DNA of 64,000 bases from PFJX01 sp964466195 (GCA_964466195.1 CAYXMQ010000016.1:13235-77234), one strand, 5' to 3'; numbered from the stretch's first letter, positions 36,282 to 45,344 are shown. The notes: generated by a model not told the origin, from the letters alone. Numbers and translations are program-made.

Positions 36282-37784
36282 TCAGGGCTGCGGCACCAGG
36301 ATCGGCATGCCCAGCAGCGGCCACAGCACGGTGACTGCCACGCCCAATACCACCAGCAGGAAGACGCTGAGCAGCAAACCGTGGCGGAAGAATTCGCCGG
36401 GGGTGAACTGCTTGGAATCGTAGGCGATGGCGTTGGGGGCGGCGCCGATCAGCAGCACGAACGGCATGCCGGCGGTGACCAGGGAGGCATACATCACCAC
36501 GTCCGGCGCCACGCCCAGGTACTTGGCGATGACCAGAGCCACCGGCAGCACGATGGCGATGGCCGCCACGTTCATGATGAAGTTGGTCAACACCAGTACG
36601 AAGGCGGCGATGCCCATGACGAACACGAACCAGTGGGCGTCCTTGAGCAGTGCCAGCCATTGCACCGCCATCCATTCCGCCGCGCCGGTCTGCCACAGGC
36701 AGAAACCGATGCTCATGGCGCCGGAGAACAGCAGAATGATGTTCCAGGGTATTTCCTCCAGGTCCTTGACCGTCAGGATGCCGATGATGAAAAACAGCAG
36801 CGTCGAGATCAGCATGATCGGCGCCCGGTCGATGGGTTTCAGCGCCGGCACCACGCCTTTAAGGGCCATCAACAGCACGATGCCGAAGACGATGAGCAGG
36901 ACGGTCTTTTCCCGGGTGGTGAGCGGGCCTAAGCCGGCGGACAGGCGCTGGACCGTGTCCTTGAGGCCGGGGATGGTTTTCTTTTCCGGCTTCAGGAACA
37001 CGATCAGGTAGAGCCAGATGCCCAGCACCATAAGCCAGCCGATCACCGCCATGTAGCTGGTCAGCTCGAAGAAGCCGATCTCGTTGCCGGTGAACTCCTT
37101 GTACATGCCCGCCGCCGCCGGGGCGCGCGCCGAACCGAGAAAGGTGATGATGCTGCCGGCGCCGGCGGCGTAGGCCATGCCGATGAACAGGCTCTTGCCG
37201 AAATTGGTCTGCTTGTCGCCCTCGCCGTAGAGGGCATAGATGGCCAGCAGTATGGGGAACATCGTCGCCGCCACGGCGGTATGGGCCATCAGGTGCGCCA
37301 GCGCGGCGGTGACTACCAGGCAGCCGAGCAGGATCATGTTGCTGTTCTCGCCCGCCACCGTGAGCATCTTGTAGGCCAGGCGCCGGGTGAGGCCGGACTT
37401 GGTGAAGGCCAGGCCGATGACGATGGAGCCGAAGATGAACATCACCGACGGGTCCATGAAATCGCGGAAGGCGTCCTTCGCCGGACGGATCAGGAACAGG
37501 GCCTGGAACACGCCGATGGCGATGGCGGTGACGCCGATCGGGATGACCTCGAAGATCCACCAGATGCCGGCCATCAGGAACAGGCCGATGGCCGCCTTGC
37601 CTTCCGGGCCGAGGGCGAAGCGCTTGCCGGCGGGGTCCACCGCGTCCGGCCAGGCGGGCATGAAGTAGACGGCCAGGAACACGCCCAGGCCGGCCAGCAG
37701 GATGAACAGCTTTTTCCAGTCGAATTCGGAATGCGCCGCCTGGAGATGGGGCGAGGCGTTTGACGTGGTGGATTCAGCCGCCAT
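36282..37784 (-). CDS. DASS (SLC13) family anion transporter
   Basis: The 500-aa inner-membrane carrier has about 11-12 helices. Family marks include FLMAGIWWIFEVIPIGVTAIA, an SNM-type loop (AHTAVAATM), and TNFIMNVAAIAIVLPVAL near the C-terminus, corresponding to the two Na+/substrate hairpins. Substrates in the family are dicarboxylates, sulfate or related anions; the choice cannot be made here. The ATG at 37784 has GGAGGTG upstream and lies inside the end of the CBS gene, so the two are translationally linked. Confidence 0.87.
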   Translation of the reverse strand: MAAESTTSNASPHLQAAHSEFDWKKLFILLAGLGVFLAVYFMPAWPDAVDPAGKRFALGPEGKAAIGLFLMAGIWWIFEVIPIGVTAIAIGVFQALFLIRPAKDAFRDFMDPSVMFIFGSIVIGLAFTKSGLTRRLAYKMLTVAGENSNMILLGCLVVTAALAHLMAHTAVAATMFPILLAIYALYGEGDKQTNFGKSLFIGMAYAAGAGSIITFLGSARAPAAAGMYKEFTGNEIGFFELTSYMAVIGWLMVLGIWLYLIVFLKPEKKTIPGLKDTVQRLSAGLGPLTTREKTVLLIVFGIVLLMALKGVVPALKPIDRAPIMLISTLLFFIIGILTVKDLEEIPWNIILLFSGAMSIGFCLWQTGAAEWMAVQWLALLKDAHWFVFVMGIAAFVLVLTNFIMNVAAIAIVLPVALVIAKYLGVAPDVVMYASLVTAGMPFVLLIGAAPNAIAYDSKQFTPGEFFRHGLLLSVFLLVVLGVAVTVLWPLLGMPILVPQP

Positions 37785-38292
37785 GGAGCACCTCCGCCGC
37801 GGCCTGGTTGAAGATGTCGACGATGCGCACCACGCCCACCACCTGTTCGCCTTCCAGCACCGGCAGCATATGCACATGGTGCGCGATCATCAGGTAGGCG
37901 GCGCAGGTGAGCGGCTTGTCGGCCTGCACGGTATGGCGTACTGCGGTCATGCAGGACGCCACGGCGATCTCGGACGCTTGCCGGCATTGCGCCGGGAACG
38001 ATTCCTGCCAGAGCAGGCTGAGCGAGGCGTCGACCGAATGGGACGAGACGTGCTGCGGGGTCAGGGTCGCCTTGATGTAGTCCGGCATCAGCGCGCGCAG
38101 CATGTCTTGCAGGCTGAGCACGCCCACCACGGTATTGCCGGCGTCGAATACCAGGATGTGCCGGTAGCGCCAGCCGCCGGAGGTATGTTGCGTATGCAGC
38201 AACGCGAATGCATCGTGCAGCGTGGCGTCCTGCTGGATGCGGGGAAACTCCGCTATCGGAACGAGGATGTCTCTTATCTGGTTGGCGATCAT
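37774..38292 (-). CDS. CBS-domain pair protein
   Basis: The 172-aa soluble protein consists of two CBS repeats (IRDILVPIAEFPRIQQDATLHDAFALL ... HILVFDAGNTVVGVLSLQDMLRAL; ASCMTAVRHTVQADKPLTCAAYLMIAHHVHMLPVLEGEQVVGVVRIVDIF). CBS pairs bind adenine nucleotides and gate attached or partner proteins. The start has AGGAGAG upstream. It overlaps the DASS transporter gene by 11 bases and may report cell energy state to that transporter, which is inference. Confidence 0.85.
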   Translation of the reverse strand: MIANQIRDILVPIAEFPRIQQDATLHDAFALLHTQHTSGGWRYRHILVFDAGNTVVGVLSLQDMLRALMPDYIKATLTPQHVSSHSVDASLSLLWQESFPAQCRQASEIAVASCMTAVRHTVQADKPLTCAAYLMIAHHVHMLPVLEGEQVVGVVRIVDIFNQAAAEVLHGG

Positions 38293-38336
38293 GCCCGCTC
38301 TCCTGTCGATTGAAAAAACGCCGTGGGTGAGTGCGC

Positions 38337-39446
38337 TTAGGATATCGGCTTGCCGGCGCAGGCCGCGCGCGCCAAGCGGTCGTTGACCGCCCACCAGGCT
38401 TCGCTCGTCGGCGGCGCTTCGACCAGCAGGCGGTCGAAGCCGAAACGGTCGAGTTGGCGCAGACGGGCGTAGAGGCCGTGAGCATAGCCTTGCGGCCGGG
38501 CCGGCAGAAAAAACTGGGGCAGATGCGGCCGTTGGGGCGCTGCAATGCTGTGCAGTCCGGCATCCTGCTTGTGCGCTGGCGCGCGCTTCAGCCTCAGGTC
38601 TCGCCGCAGCACCGCCACCCGCAGGCCCTCGGCGAGCAACGCCTCGGCGCGAACGGCCAGGGCGTCCGGCGGCAGCACTTCCAGCGGCGTGGCGGGGGCG
38701 TAATGCGCCGGCAAAGCGCCGGGCACGCGCGGCGCCGAGGCCGCGCCCGGCGCGGCTTGGGATAGCGAGGTGGCGTCCGAACTGGTGTCTATCTGCGGGC
38801 CGATATCGACGCCTTCCGCACCGAGGACTTCGCGCAGGGCGGACAGCGCCAACGCGCCGGGACGCAGCACGCGCGGGCGTTCTTCGAGGAAGGATACGAT
38901 GGTGGATTCCAGCCCGTAACGGCACGGGCCGCCGTCCAGCACCAGATCGACCCGGTCGCCGAGCGAGGCGCGGACATGCTCGGCCTCGGTCGGGCTGACG
39001 CCGCCGAAGGGGTTCGCCGACGGCGCCGCGAGTCCGCCGCCGAAGGCGCGCAGCACGGCCAGGGCGGTGGGATGGTTGGGCACGCGCAGCGCGACGCTGT
39101 CCTGTCCGCCGGTGACCACGCGCGGCACGTCGCCACGCGCCGGCAAGACCAAAGTCAGCGGGCCGGGCCAGAAACGCGCCATCAATTGCCGGGCCGCGGC
39201 CGGGATGTGCGCGGCCCAGGCATCGGCGGCGGCGGCGTCGGCTAGATGCACGATCAGGGGATGATCGGCGGGCCGCCCCTTGATGGCGAACACCCGTCGC
39301 ACGGCCATTTCGTTGCGGGCGTCGGCGCCGAGGCCGTAGACGGTTTCGGTCGGGATGGCCACCACGCCGCCGGCGCGCAATATATCCACAGCCGAAGCGA
39401 TGGCGTTGGCATCAGCCGGTGTTCGCCGCGCCGCTCGCGTGGTCAT
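38337..39446 (-). CDS. Threonylcarbamoyl-AMP synthase, Sua5 type
   Basis: The 369-aa enzyme makes threonylcarbamoyl-AMP from threonine, bicarbonate and ATP for the t6A37 tRNA modification. The N-terminal YrdC domain has GGVVAIPTETVYGLG, KGRPADHPL and SANPFGG. The C-terminal ~170 residues form a Sua5 domain after APRVPGALPAHYAP. Length and HYAP linker identify the long Sua5 form rather than TsaC. Its use of bicarbonate next to carbon-uptake genes is probably coincidental. Confidence 0.9.
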   Translation of the reverse strand: MTTRAARRTPADANAIASAVDILRAGGVVAIPTETVYGLGADARNEMAVRRVFAIKGRPADHPLIVHLADAAAADAWAAHIPAAARQLMARFWPGPLTLVLPARGDVPRVVTGGQDSVALRVPNHPTALAVLRAFGGGLAAPSANPFGGVSPTEAEHVRASLGDRVDLVLDGGPCRYGLESTIVSFLEERPRVLRPGALALSALREVLGAEGVDIGPQIDTSSDATSLSQAAPGAASAPRVPGALPAHYAPATPLEVLPPDALAVRAEALLAEGLRVAVLRRDLRLKRAPAHKQDAGLHSIAAPQRPHLPQFFLPARPQGYAHGLYARLRQLDRFGFDRLLVEAPPTSEAWWAVNDRLARAACAGKPIS

Positions 39447-39461
39447 GGCTGCTGTGCCGGG

Positions 39462-39752
39462 CTAGTTCTGCAGCTCGACGGCACAGGTGAACATCAGCAG
39501 GCCGTAGTCGCGTTCATAACCTGTTTGCAACCGCTTGACGATGCTCGCGCACAATGCCGAGTCGCCGATGACCTCGATGCGGATGTTGCCGCCGGCGCTC
39601 CATTTGCCGGTTCGCAGGCCATGGGTGCCGCGTCCGCGCGCTTCGGAAATGGTGTAACCCTTGGCGCCAAGCGCCATGATTTCATCGATCAGGGTGTCTT
39701 CCAGCACCGCTTCGGACAGGATGGTCAGCAATAACATCGATTCCGCCGGCAT
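39462..39752 (-). CDS. sbtB: P-II-like regulator of SbtA
   Basis: The 96-aa protein has the ferredoxin-like fold pattern of P-II proteins (LLLTILSEAVLEDTLIDEIMALGAKGYTISEARGRG, then NIRIEVIGD and YGLLMFTCAVEL). The T-loop (GTHGLRTGKWSAG) is short, as in the SbtB group. It lies 5 bases after sbtA with GGAGG before its ATG. Cyanobacterial SbtB binds adenine nucleotides including cAMP and closes SbtA; the same role is inferred here. It is not GlnB, as the uridylylated tyrosine motif is absent. Confidence 0.85.
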   Translation of the reverse strand: MPAESMLLLTILSEAVLEDTLIDEIMALGAKGYTISEARGRGTHGLRTGKWSAGGNIRIEVIGDSALCASIVKRLQTGYERDYGLLMFTCAVELQN

Positions 39753-39757
39753 GGGGT

Positions 39758-40702
39758 TCAGCCTCCAGTCGTGTGTATGAATTTGGCCATCCACAGGTAA
39801 AGCGGGATGCCCACGAAAATATTGAACGGAAAGGTCATGCCCAGCGATGCGCCGATGGAAAGCGCCGGATTCGCTTCCGGTACGGCGATACGCATGGCCG
39901 CCGGGGCGGCGATGTAGGAGGCGCTGGCATACAAAGTCGCGAGCAGGAAAGTGCCGCCCACCGAGAGGCCCAGCATCCATCCGGTGAGGGTGCCCAGCGT
40001 GGCGGACACGATCGGCATCACGACGGCGAAGGCGGCGAGGAAGGCGCCGTATTCGCGCAGCGCAGCGATGCGCGTCGAGGCCACCAGGCCCATCTCGAGC
40101 AGAAACAGCGCGAGCACGCCTTTGAACAGATCGAAGAACAGCTTGTCCAGCGGCTTGATGCCGTCGGAGCCGGCGACGAAGCCGATCAGCAGGCCGCCGG
40201 CCAGCAGATAGATGCTCTTGCCGAAGAACACCTCATGCAGCAGTTTTCCCCAGCGCACCTGGCCCTGGCCATGCCGCGCCAGGATGACCCCGATCATCAA
40301 GGCCGGAATTTCCAGCAAGACCAGATATACGATCAGGTAACCCTCGTAGTCGAGGAGCTCCTTGCCGAGCAGGGTGATGCCGACCGAAAAGGTGACGACG
40401 CTGACCGAGCCGTAGTGCGCCGCAATGGAGGCCGAATCGGCGCGGCTCATGCGGCCGAGGACGCGCAACACCGGGAAGGCGAGCAGCGGAATCACGGCAC
40501 CGATGAGGACGATGATCAGGCCGTCGAGCAGCAGATCGCCAACCTGATGTTTGGCCAGTTCGACGCCGCCTTTGAGGCCGATCGCCAACAGGATGAAGAT
40601 CGACAAGGCTTCATAGATGCTGCCGGGGATCTTCAGGTCGGAGCGCAGCAGGCCGGCGACCACGCCCAGTACGAAGAACAGTACGACGGGTTCAAAATTC
40701 AT
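39758..40702 (-). CDS. sbtA: Sodium-dependent bicarbonate transporter SbtA
   Basis: The 314-aa inner-membrane protein has two inverted five-helix halves. Marks of the family are PGSIYEALSIFILLAIGLKGGVEL, AAHYGSVSVVTFSVG and, in the second half, YASASYIAAPAAMRIAVPEANPALS, which form the crossing helices that bind Na+ and bicarbonate. It would raise cytoplasmic bicarbonate for the carboxysome encoded ~11 kb away. GGAG precedes the ATG. The sbtB-like gene follows immediately. It is somewhat shorter than cyanobacterial SbtA (~370 residues), with a reduced central loop. Confidence 0.92.
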   Translation of the reverse strand: MNFEPVVLFFVLGVVAGLLRSDLKIPGSIYEALSIFILLAIGLKGGVELAKHQVGDLLLDGLIIVLIGAVIPLLAFPVLRVLGRMSRADSASIAAHYGSVSVVTFSVGITLLGKELLDYEGYLIVYLVLLEIPALMIGVILARHGQGQVRWGKLLHEVFFGKSIYLLAGGLLIGFVAGSDGIKPLDKLFFDLFKGVLALFLLEMGLVASTRIAALREYGAFLAAFAVVMPIVSATLGTLTGWMLGLSVGGTFLLATLYASASYIAAPAAMRIAVPEANPALSIGASLGMTFPFNIFVGIPLYLWMAKFIHTTGG

Positions 40703-40738
40703 CTTTGGGCTCCTGGCGGTTAGTGCCTTGTGGGGCGC

Positions 40739-41044
40739 TTACTCGTCTTCGCCCAGCTCGGGATCCCAGCCGCGTTCGCGGCCGCGCTCGGTGGCCCAGG
40801 CATACAGCTCGGCATGGCGTTGGCGCAGATCGTCCGGCAGCCGGCTGGGCAGATTGCCGTACTGGTCCCAGAGCGCTTCGTTCTGATACATGAGTTTCTG
40901 CATGCGGGTCAGATCCCAGCCTTTGCAATCTTCTGTGTCGGGTATCAGGCCGAACAGCCGGGCGTCGAGCACGACGCGACCCAGCATGGTGATGCCATGC
41001 GTGTCTTCGTTGAACCCAATGTAAAGCATACTTTTATCTTTCAT
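40739..41044 (-). CDS. Small acidic protein of unknown function
   Basis: The 101-aa soluble protein starts MKDKSMLYIGFNEDTHGITMLGRVVLDARLFGLIPDTEDCKGW and ends WDPELGEDE. I do not recognise a family. It is rich in Trp, Tyr and acidic residues and has no signal peptide or membrane segment. It lies 36 bases upstream of sbtA and downstream of the protease gene on the same strand, so it probably belongs to the carbon-uptake operon. Its size and position suggest a small regulator or adaptor, without proof. Confidence 0.7.
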   Translation of the reverse strand: MKDKSMLYIGFNEDTHGITMLGRVVLDARLFGLIPDTEDCKGWDLTRMQKLMYQNEALWDQYGNLPSRLPDDLRQRHAELYAWATERGRERGWDPELGEDE

Positions 41045-41115
41045 GCGGCTTCCGTCAGGAGGTGATTGGGTTGAGGGTCATCGCCTGCAGGCAGGCTAGG
41101 CGCGTTGGCGAAGGG

Positions 41116-41952
41116 CTAGTCCAACCACTTGCCCAGATAGGCGTTGATCACGTCGATTACGGCTTGCGATTTGATGACCAGGCCGAGGTCGATCATTTCC
41201 GAGCCCATGACCATGCCGTGGTTGTTGGCCGGCACCGGCATCGGCACCAGATGATTGGCTTCCTCGCGGAAAAACACCGCCGCCACCACGCCGGCGAAGA
41301 GAAACTTTTTGCCGGCGCTGTGGCCCGGCCGCATCGTGTCGGGTTGATAGACGAACACCGGGCTGCCGCTGGAGCCGGGGTAGACCGCGGCATCGATGAG
41401 GAATTCGGGGCGGCCTTCGAAATCAAGCGCCATCGGCGTTGCGGTGGTGCCGCGACGCAGGATGGGCATCAGGTTGACCTGGTCCCAGACGCCGCTGGGA
41501 TAGCCGACGAACAAGATTTCCTCGAGGGCGTCGAGCGCGCGCGTCGTGGCGGCATCGGGCGCCAGACGGCTGTCGATGACGTGGTAGTAGAGCTCGATGC
41601 CCTGATCGCGCGCCGCCTGCTCCAGCGGGCGCATCGGGATGATGGCGAGATCGACCTCCGGGTCGGGATGCAGGAACCAGGCGTGCGGAAAATCCTCGAT
41701 GTTGAGCTGGAAACGTTGCCCGAACGCCGGCTGGCCATTGCGCTTCTGGGTGAACACCAGGCCGCCGCGGCGCACGCCATCAACCAGATGCCGGTTGGTG
41801 ACGATGAAGGTATGGCTGCCGCGCGCGTGCGCATGGCTGACCACGAAGGCGGTGCCGGAGCCTTCACTGCCGTCATCCAGCACGGTATCGACCCGGATGG
41901 TGTTGAACAGCAGCTTCTTGGTGATCGAGTTGATTTCCATGGAGGCGCTCAT
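41116..41952 (-). CDS. Trypsin-like serine protease, cytoplasmic
   Basis: The 278-aa protein has the trypsin fold pattern: catalytic His in VTNRHLV (near residue 54), Asp in DPEVDLAIIP (near 100), Ser in YPGSSGSPVF (near 195). No signal peptide or membrane anchor is seen, and no PDZ domain follows, unlike DegP/HtrA. It lies 6 bases upstream-to-downstream of the SulP gene, in the same operon. A regulatory protease for membrane transporters or for a stress response is possible; the target is unknown. Confidence 0.8.
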   Translation of the reverse strand: MSASMEINSITKKLLFNTIRVDTVLDDGSEGSGTAFVVSHAHARGSHTFIVTNRHLVDGVRRGGLVFTQKRNGQPAFGQRFQLNIEDFPHAWFLHPDPEVDLAIIPMRPLEQAARDQGIELYYHVIDSRLAPDAATTRALDALEEILFVGYPSGVWDQVNLMPILRRGTTATPMALDFEGRPEFLIDAAVYPGSSGSPVFVYQPDTMRPGHSAGKKFLFAGVVAAVFFREEANHLVPMPVPANNHGMVMGSEMIDLGLVIKSQAVIDVINAYLGKWLD

Positions 41953-41958
41953 TTTCGT

Positions 41959-44085
41959 TCAGGTCGAGGCCGGTTTCACGACACAGAACAGATCTTCGTG
42001 GGCCGCGTCGCCCAGCCTTTCGTAAATGCCGGCGATGGCCTGGTTCTCGGTGGCGAAGATGTTTTTCTGCTCGACCAGTTCGAACAAGCCGGTCTGCCGC
42101 ATCACGTCGAGGACCTGTTTTTTCAGGCCGGAGAACACCAGGGTGACGCCGGTCTCGCGCAGGCGCTCGACCAGGTGATGCACGACTTCTTCACCCGAAG
42201 CATCCATCTGGTTGATGCCGTCGCCGACGATCAGCACGTATTTCACTTTCGGGTGGTCCGCCAGCGCTTCGAGCACGGCGTCTTCAAAATACGACACGTT
42301 GGCGAAATACAGCGAACCGTCATAACGCATGACCATGATGTGTTCGCTGGTCGGCAGGTTAGGGTTGATCTTGATGTCGCGCAACGTGCCGTCGGAATAG
42401 CGGCCGAGCAGCGCCACGCGCGGCTTCATCGTACGCAGCAGGAACAGCACGATGGCCAGGCCGGCGCCGACCAGAATGCCGTTGTCCAGATGCGGCGCGA
42501 AGAAGATGGTGGCGGCGAAAGTCACCATGGCGGCTGCGCCGTCGTGCTTGTGCGCCTTCCAGGCGTGTTTGACCGCTTCGAGGTTCACCAGTCCGCCCAC
42601 GGCCATGATGATGATGGCCGCCAGAACGGCCTGCGGCAGATGGTAGAGCAGCGGCGTCAGGAACAGCAAAGCGACCAGCACGATCAGCGCAGTGAACACC
42701 GAGGACAGCCCGGAACTGGCGCCCATGTTCATGTTCACCGCGGTGCGCGAGAACGAGCCGGAGGTGGGGTAGGCCTGCGAAAAGCTGCCGACCAGGTTGC
42801 CGAGGCCTTGGCCGATCAGCTCCTGGTTGGGATCAAGCCGCTGCTTGGTCCTGGCGGCCACCGCCTTGGCGATGGAGATTGCTTCCATGAAGCCGACTAG
42901 CGAGATCACCAGCGCAGCCGAGAGCAGGGCGCCCAGTTTGTCCATGTCTAGCTTGGGCAGGCTGAATTCCGGCAGGCCCTCAGGGATTGCGCCGACCACT
43001 TCGCCGCCGCCGGTTAGACGAATCTCGCCCTTGCCCGTGCGCGTGATGCGCCAGCTGACGCCATCGGTTTTTATGCCGGCGGGGACCGCCCCTTTCTGAT
43101 GCAGCGCGCCAGGCTTGCCGTCCGCGCGCACTTCGCGCTCGAAGCGCAATTTGCGCAGTTCCTTCAGGCGCTTGGCGTTGACGACTTCCTGGGTGCTGGC
43201 CTGCGAGCGCAGCAAATCGGCCTGGTAGTGCAAGGACAGAATGAATGGTTCGTTGCGCGGCTCGATCTTTTCCAGTTTCTTGGCCTCCGCCTCGTTGGCC
43301 AGGACATCCGCCTGCAACTGGTCAAATTCTTTTGTCGCCGCTTCGTTTGCGAGCACCATCGCCGCGATTTGCGGATCGGCCAGTTCGTCGATGTGGATGG
43401 TCGCTTTCTTTTCGTAACCGATGGCGAAGGAAATCAGCGTGCTCAGCACCACGGCCACCAGAACGCCGGGCAGCTTGGGCGTGTATTTCTTCATCGCCCA
43501 CATCAGCAGCATGGCGCCCAGACCCATGGTCAGAGTCGGCCAGTGGGAATCGCCGATCTGTCTGAAGACGCCGACGATGTCGTTGATGAAGGATTCGCTG
43601 CGCGGCATCGATACGCCCAGAATCTTGGAAACCTGCGAAAGCGCAATGATGATGGCAGCTGCGTTGGTAAAGCCGACGATGACCGGATGCGACAGGAAGT
43701 TGACCACCACCCCCAGTTTGAAAACGCCCAGCGCGATCTGAATCAACGCCACCAGAAAGGTGAGCATGATGGCTAGCGCGATGAAGTCGTCGCTGCCCGG
43801 GGTCGCCAGGGTGGCGATGGAGGACGCCGTCAGCAGCGAGACCACCGCGACCGGGCCGGTCGCGAGCTGGTTGGATGAACCCCACATCGCCGCCAGGGCA
43901 ACCGGCAAAAATGCGGCATACAAGCCGTAATAAGCGGGCATGCCGGCCAACTGGGCGTAGGCCATGGACTGCGGAATGAGCACCAGTGCAACGGTCAGTC
44001 CAGCAAGAAAGTTGATCCTGGCATCGCTGGCGGTCAGCGGGAACCAGCGAAGAAATGGAAGAAAACGGGCAAGTTTTGCGTTCAT
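41959..44085 (-). CDS. SulP-family anion transporter with STAS domain
   Basis: The 708-aa protein has the SulP core (LTVALVLIPQSMAYAQLAGMPAYYGLYAAFLP; DPNQELIGQGLGNLVGSF) and a C-terminal STAS domain (HIMVMRYDGSLYFANVSYFEDAVL). Family substrates are bicarbonate (BicA, DabA-independent), sulfate or dicarboxylates; context favours bicarbonate. A charged insert of ~150 residues after YEKKATIHI (about 225-375) splits the membrane domain. The ATG at 44085 is chosen because it aligns with the second SulP protein; one at 44115 is possible. It is divergent from the carbonic anhydrase candidate. Confidence 0.88.
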   Translation of the reverse strand: MNAKLARFLPFLRWFPLTASDARINFLAGLTVALVLIPQSMAYAQLAGMPAYYGLYAAFLPVALAAMWGSSNQLATGPVAVVSLLTASSIATLATPGSDDFIALAIMLTFLVALIQIALGVFKLGVVVNFLSHPVIVGFTNAAAIIIALSQVSKILGVSMPRSESFINDIVGVFRQIGDSHWPTLTMGLGAMLLMWAMKKYTPKLPGVLVAVVLSTLISFAIGYEKKATIHIDELADPQIAAMVLANEAATKEFDQLQADVLANEAEAKKLEKIEPRNEPFILSLHYQADLLRSQASTQEVVNAKRLKELRKLRFEREVRADGKPGALHQKGAVPAGIKTDGVSWRITRTGKGEIRLTGGGEVVGAIPEGLPEFSLPKLDMDKLGALLSAALVISLVGFMEAISIAKAVAARTKQRLDPNQELIGQGLGNLVGSFSQAYPTSGSFSRTAVNMNMGASSGLSSVFTALIVLVALLFLTPLLYHLPQAVLAAIIIMAVGGLVNLEAVKHAWKAHKHDGAAAMVTFAATIFFAPHLDNGILVGAGLAIVLFLLRTMKPRVALLGRYSDGTLRDIKINPNLPTSEHIMVMRYDGSLYFANVSYFEDAVLEALADHPKVKYVLIVGDGINQMDASGEEVVHHLVERLRETGVTLVFSGLKKQVLDVMRQTGLFELVEQKNIFATENQAIAGIYERLGDAAHEDLFCVVKPAST

Positions 44086-44182
44086 TATTCGTATGGCCGG
44101 ATCGCTCCAAACCATTCCATGGCTGTATCAGAAAAGCTTGATATTATAGCCGCGCCTCCACGTTCACGCTGCCCCTTTCCCT

Positions 44183-45331
44183 ATGTTCTCCCACCGTGCC
44201 AGCATCGACAGCGCACTGCGCAGCTTTCGTCTCGACGGCCGCATGCTGTGCTACAACAGCTTCGTGCCCAAGTTGTACAACTGGTGTCTTTCGATGGGCT
44301 TTTCGCCCGGCAAAATCATGCCTTCGCGCGCGTTCTGTTCGGATGAAAGCCAGGGTTTCCCGATCATCCTGATCGCCAAGCATTTCGGTGCGTTCCCTTT
44401 CAATCACGGCCGCGTCGGCGGCATCGTGTCGCTCGAGCGGCACGGCCCGCATGCCGATCATGGCAAGGATCTGCTCCTGGTCCAGGCGAGCCACGTCGGC
44501 TACGACCCTATAAGGGGCGAATTCGGCAGTTATCGCCGGCTCCATACCGAGCACACGGGCAATACTTGCGCCTGCGGCAAGGTCGGACACACGTTGGCCT
44601 GGTACCGCGAGCAATACGCGTTTGCCTGCGAAAACATCCGTCTGATCCGTAGCGCCGGGCAGCCTGCCGTTCTGATCGACAACCAGCTGCTTACCTCGGC
44701 GCGCGCGCAGGGGTTGTTTCTGGTCCACGGCAATCTGATCCATGCCGCCACGGAGCATGAACTGCCGCAACCGCTCGAGGCGCGCAGTACCGGACTGCTC
44801 TATCGCGCTGCGGCCACCTTGGTCGATCGCCTTGGCATGGATGCCTGGCCTAGCGAGGGCAGCGTCACCATCGGAAACAGATTGGCCGCAGAGGATTTCT
44901 ACTTTCAACGCGATCTGGGAAGCGCGAATTCCGACCAGAACCAACTCGAACGCAATCTGCTCGCGCCGATGCCGTGGATACTTACTGCGCCGCATCCGCT
45001 GCTTACCGCCGCCTGCGCCAACACCCTGGCAGAGTTCGACCGTACCTATCGTAGCCTGGCGCTGTCTCCCGCCATGCGCGGCAAGAACTTGCTGTTCCTA
45101 GCCGGGGTGAACATCGACATCTCGCCGCTTGAAGGCGAGGATTTTCCACTCACCAAATTCGCGCCCTGGGCCGCTTTCCTGCAGCGTGCCGACGGCACGC
45201 GGGAATTGCTGGAACAGGACGACGTGCTGGAACGTCTCGGTGCACACTCCGCCGACAACCCTGCGCAACTCGCGCTGGATCGCTCCATCGAGACGATGGC
45301 GCAGCGCAACGAGGTCAGCGTGCGCTTGTAG
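44183..45331 (+). CDS. LCIB-type beta-carbonic anhydrase candidate
   Basis: The 382-aa soluble protein resembles the LCIB/LCIC domain of algal limiting-CO2 proteins. The matching active-site pieces are RAFCSDE (Cys52, Asp54), HFGAF, ASHVGYD (His104), YRR (Arg118/119) and NTCACGK (Cys129/131), the Cys-His-Cys zinc set and Asp-Arg pair of beta-carbonic anhydrases. The C-terminal ~170 residues are not recognised. It would interconvert CO2 and bicarbonate in the cytoplasm, or recapture leaked CO2. It lies 97 bases from a divergent SulP gene. The call rests on motifs only. Confidence 0.7.
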   Translation: MFSHRASIDSALRSFRLDGRMLCYNSFVPKLYNWCLSMGFSPGKIMPSRAFCSDESQGFPIILIAKHFGAFPFNHGRVGGIVSLERHGPHADHGKDLLLVQASHVGYDPIRGEFGSYRRLHTEHTGNTCACGKVGHTLAWYREQYAFACENIRLIRSAGQPAVLIDNQLLTSARAQGLFLVHGNLIHAATEHELPQPLEARSTGLLYRAAATLVDRLGMDAWPSEGSVTIGNRLAAEDFYFQRDLGSANSDQNQLERNLLAPMPWILTAPHPLLTAACANTLAEFDRTYRSLALSPAMRGKNLLFLAGVNIDISPLEGEDFPLTKFAPWAAFLQRADGTRELLEQDDVLERLGAHSADNPAQLALDRSIETMAQRNEVSVRL

Positions 45332-45344
45332 TCGGCGTGTTTTC

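Noticed and set aside
36196..36696. Longer form of the periplasmic OB-fold protein
   Set aside because: The extension is antisense-frame noise over the DASS gene, and the signal peptide with AAGGAG defines the start at 36195.
38293..38925. Longer form of the CBS protein
   Set aside because: The upstream part overlaps the Sua5 gene in another frame; AGGAGAG marks the start at 38292.
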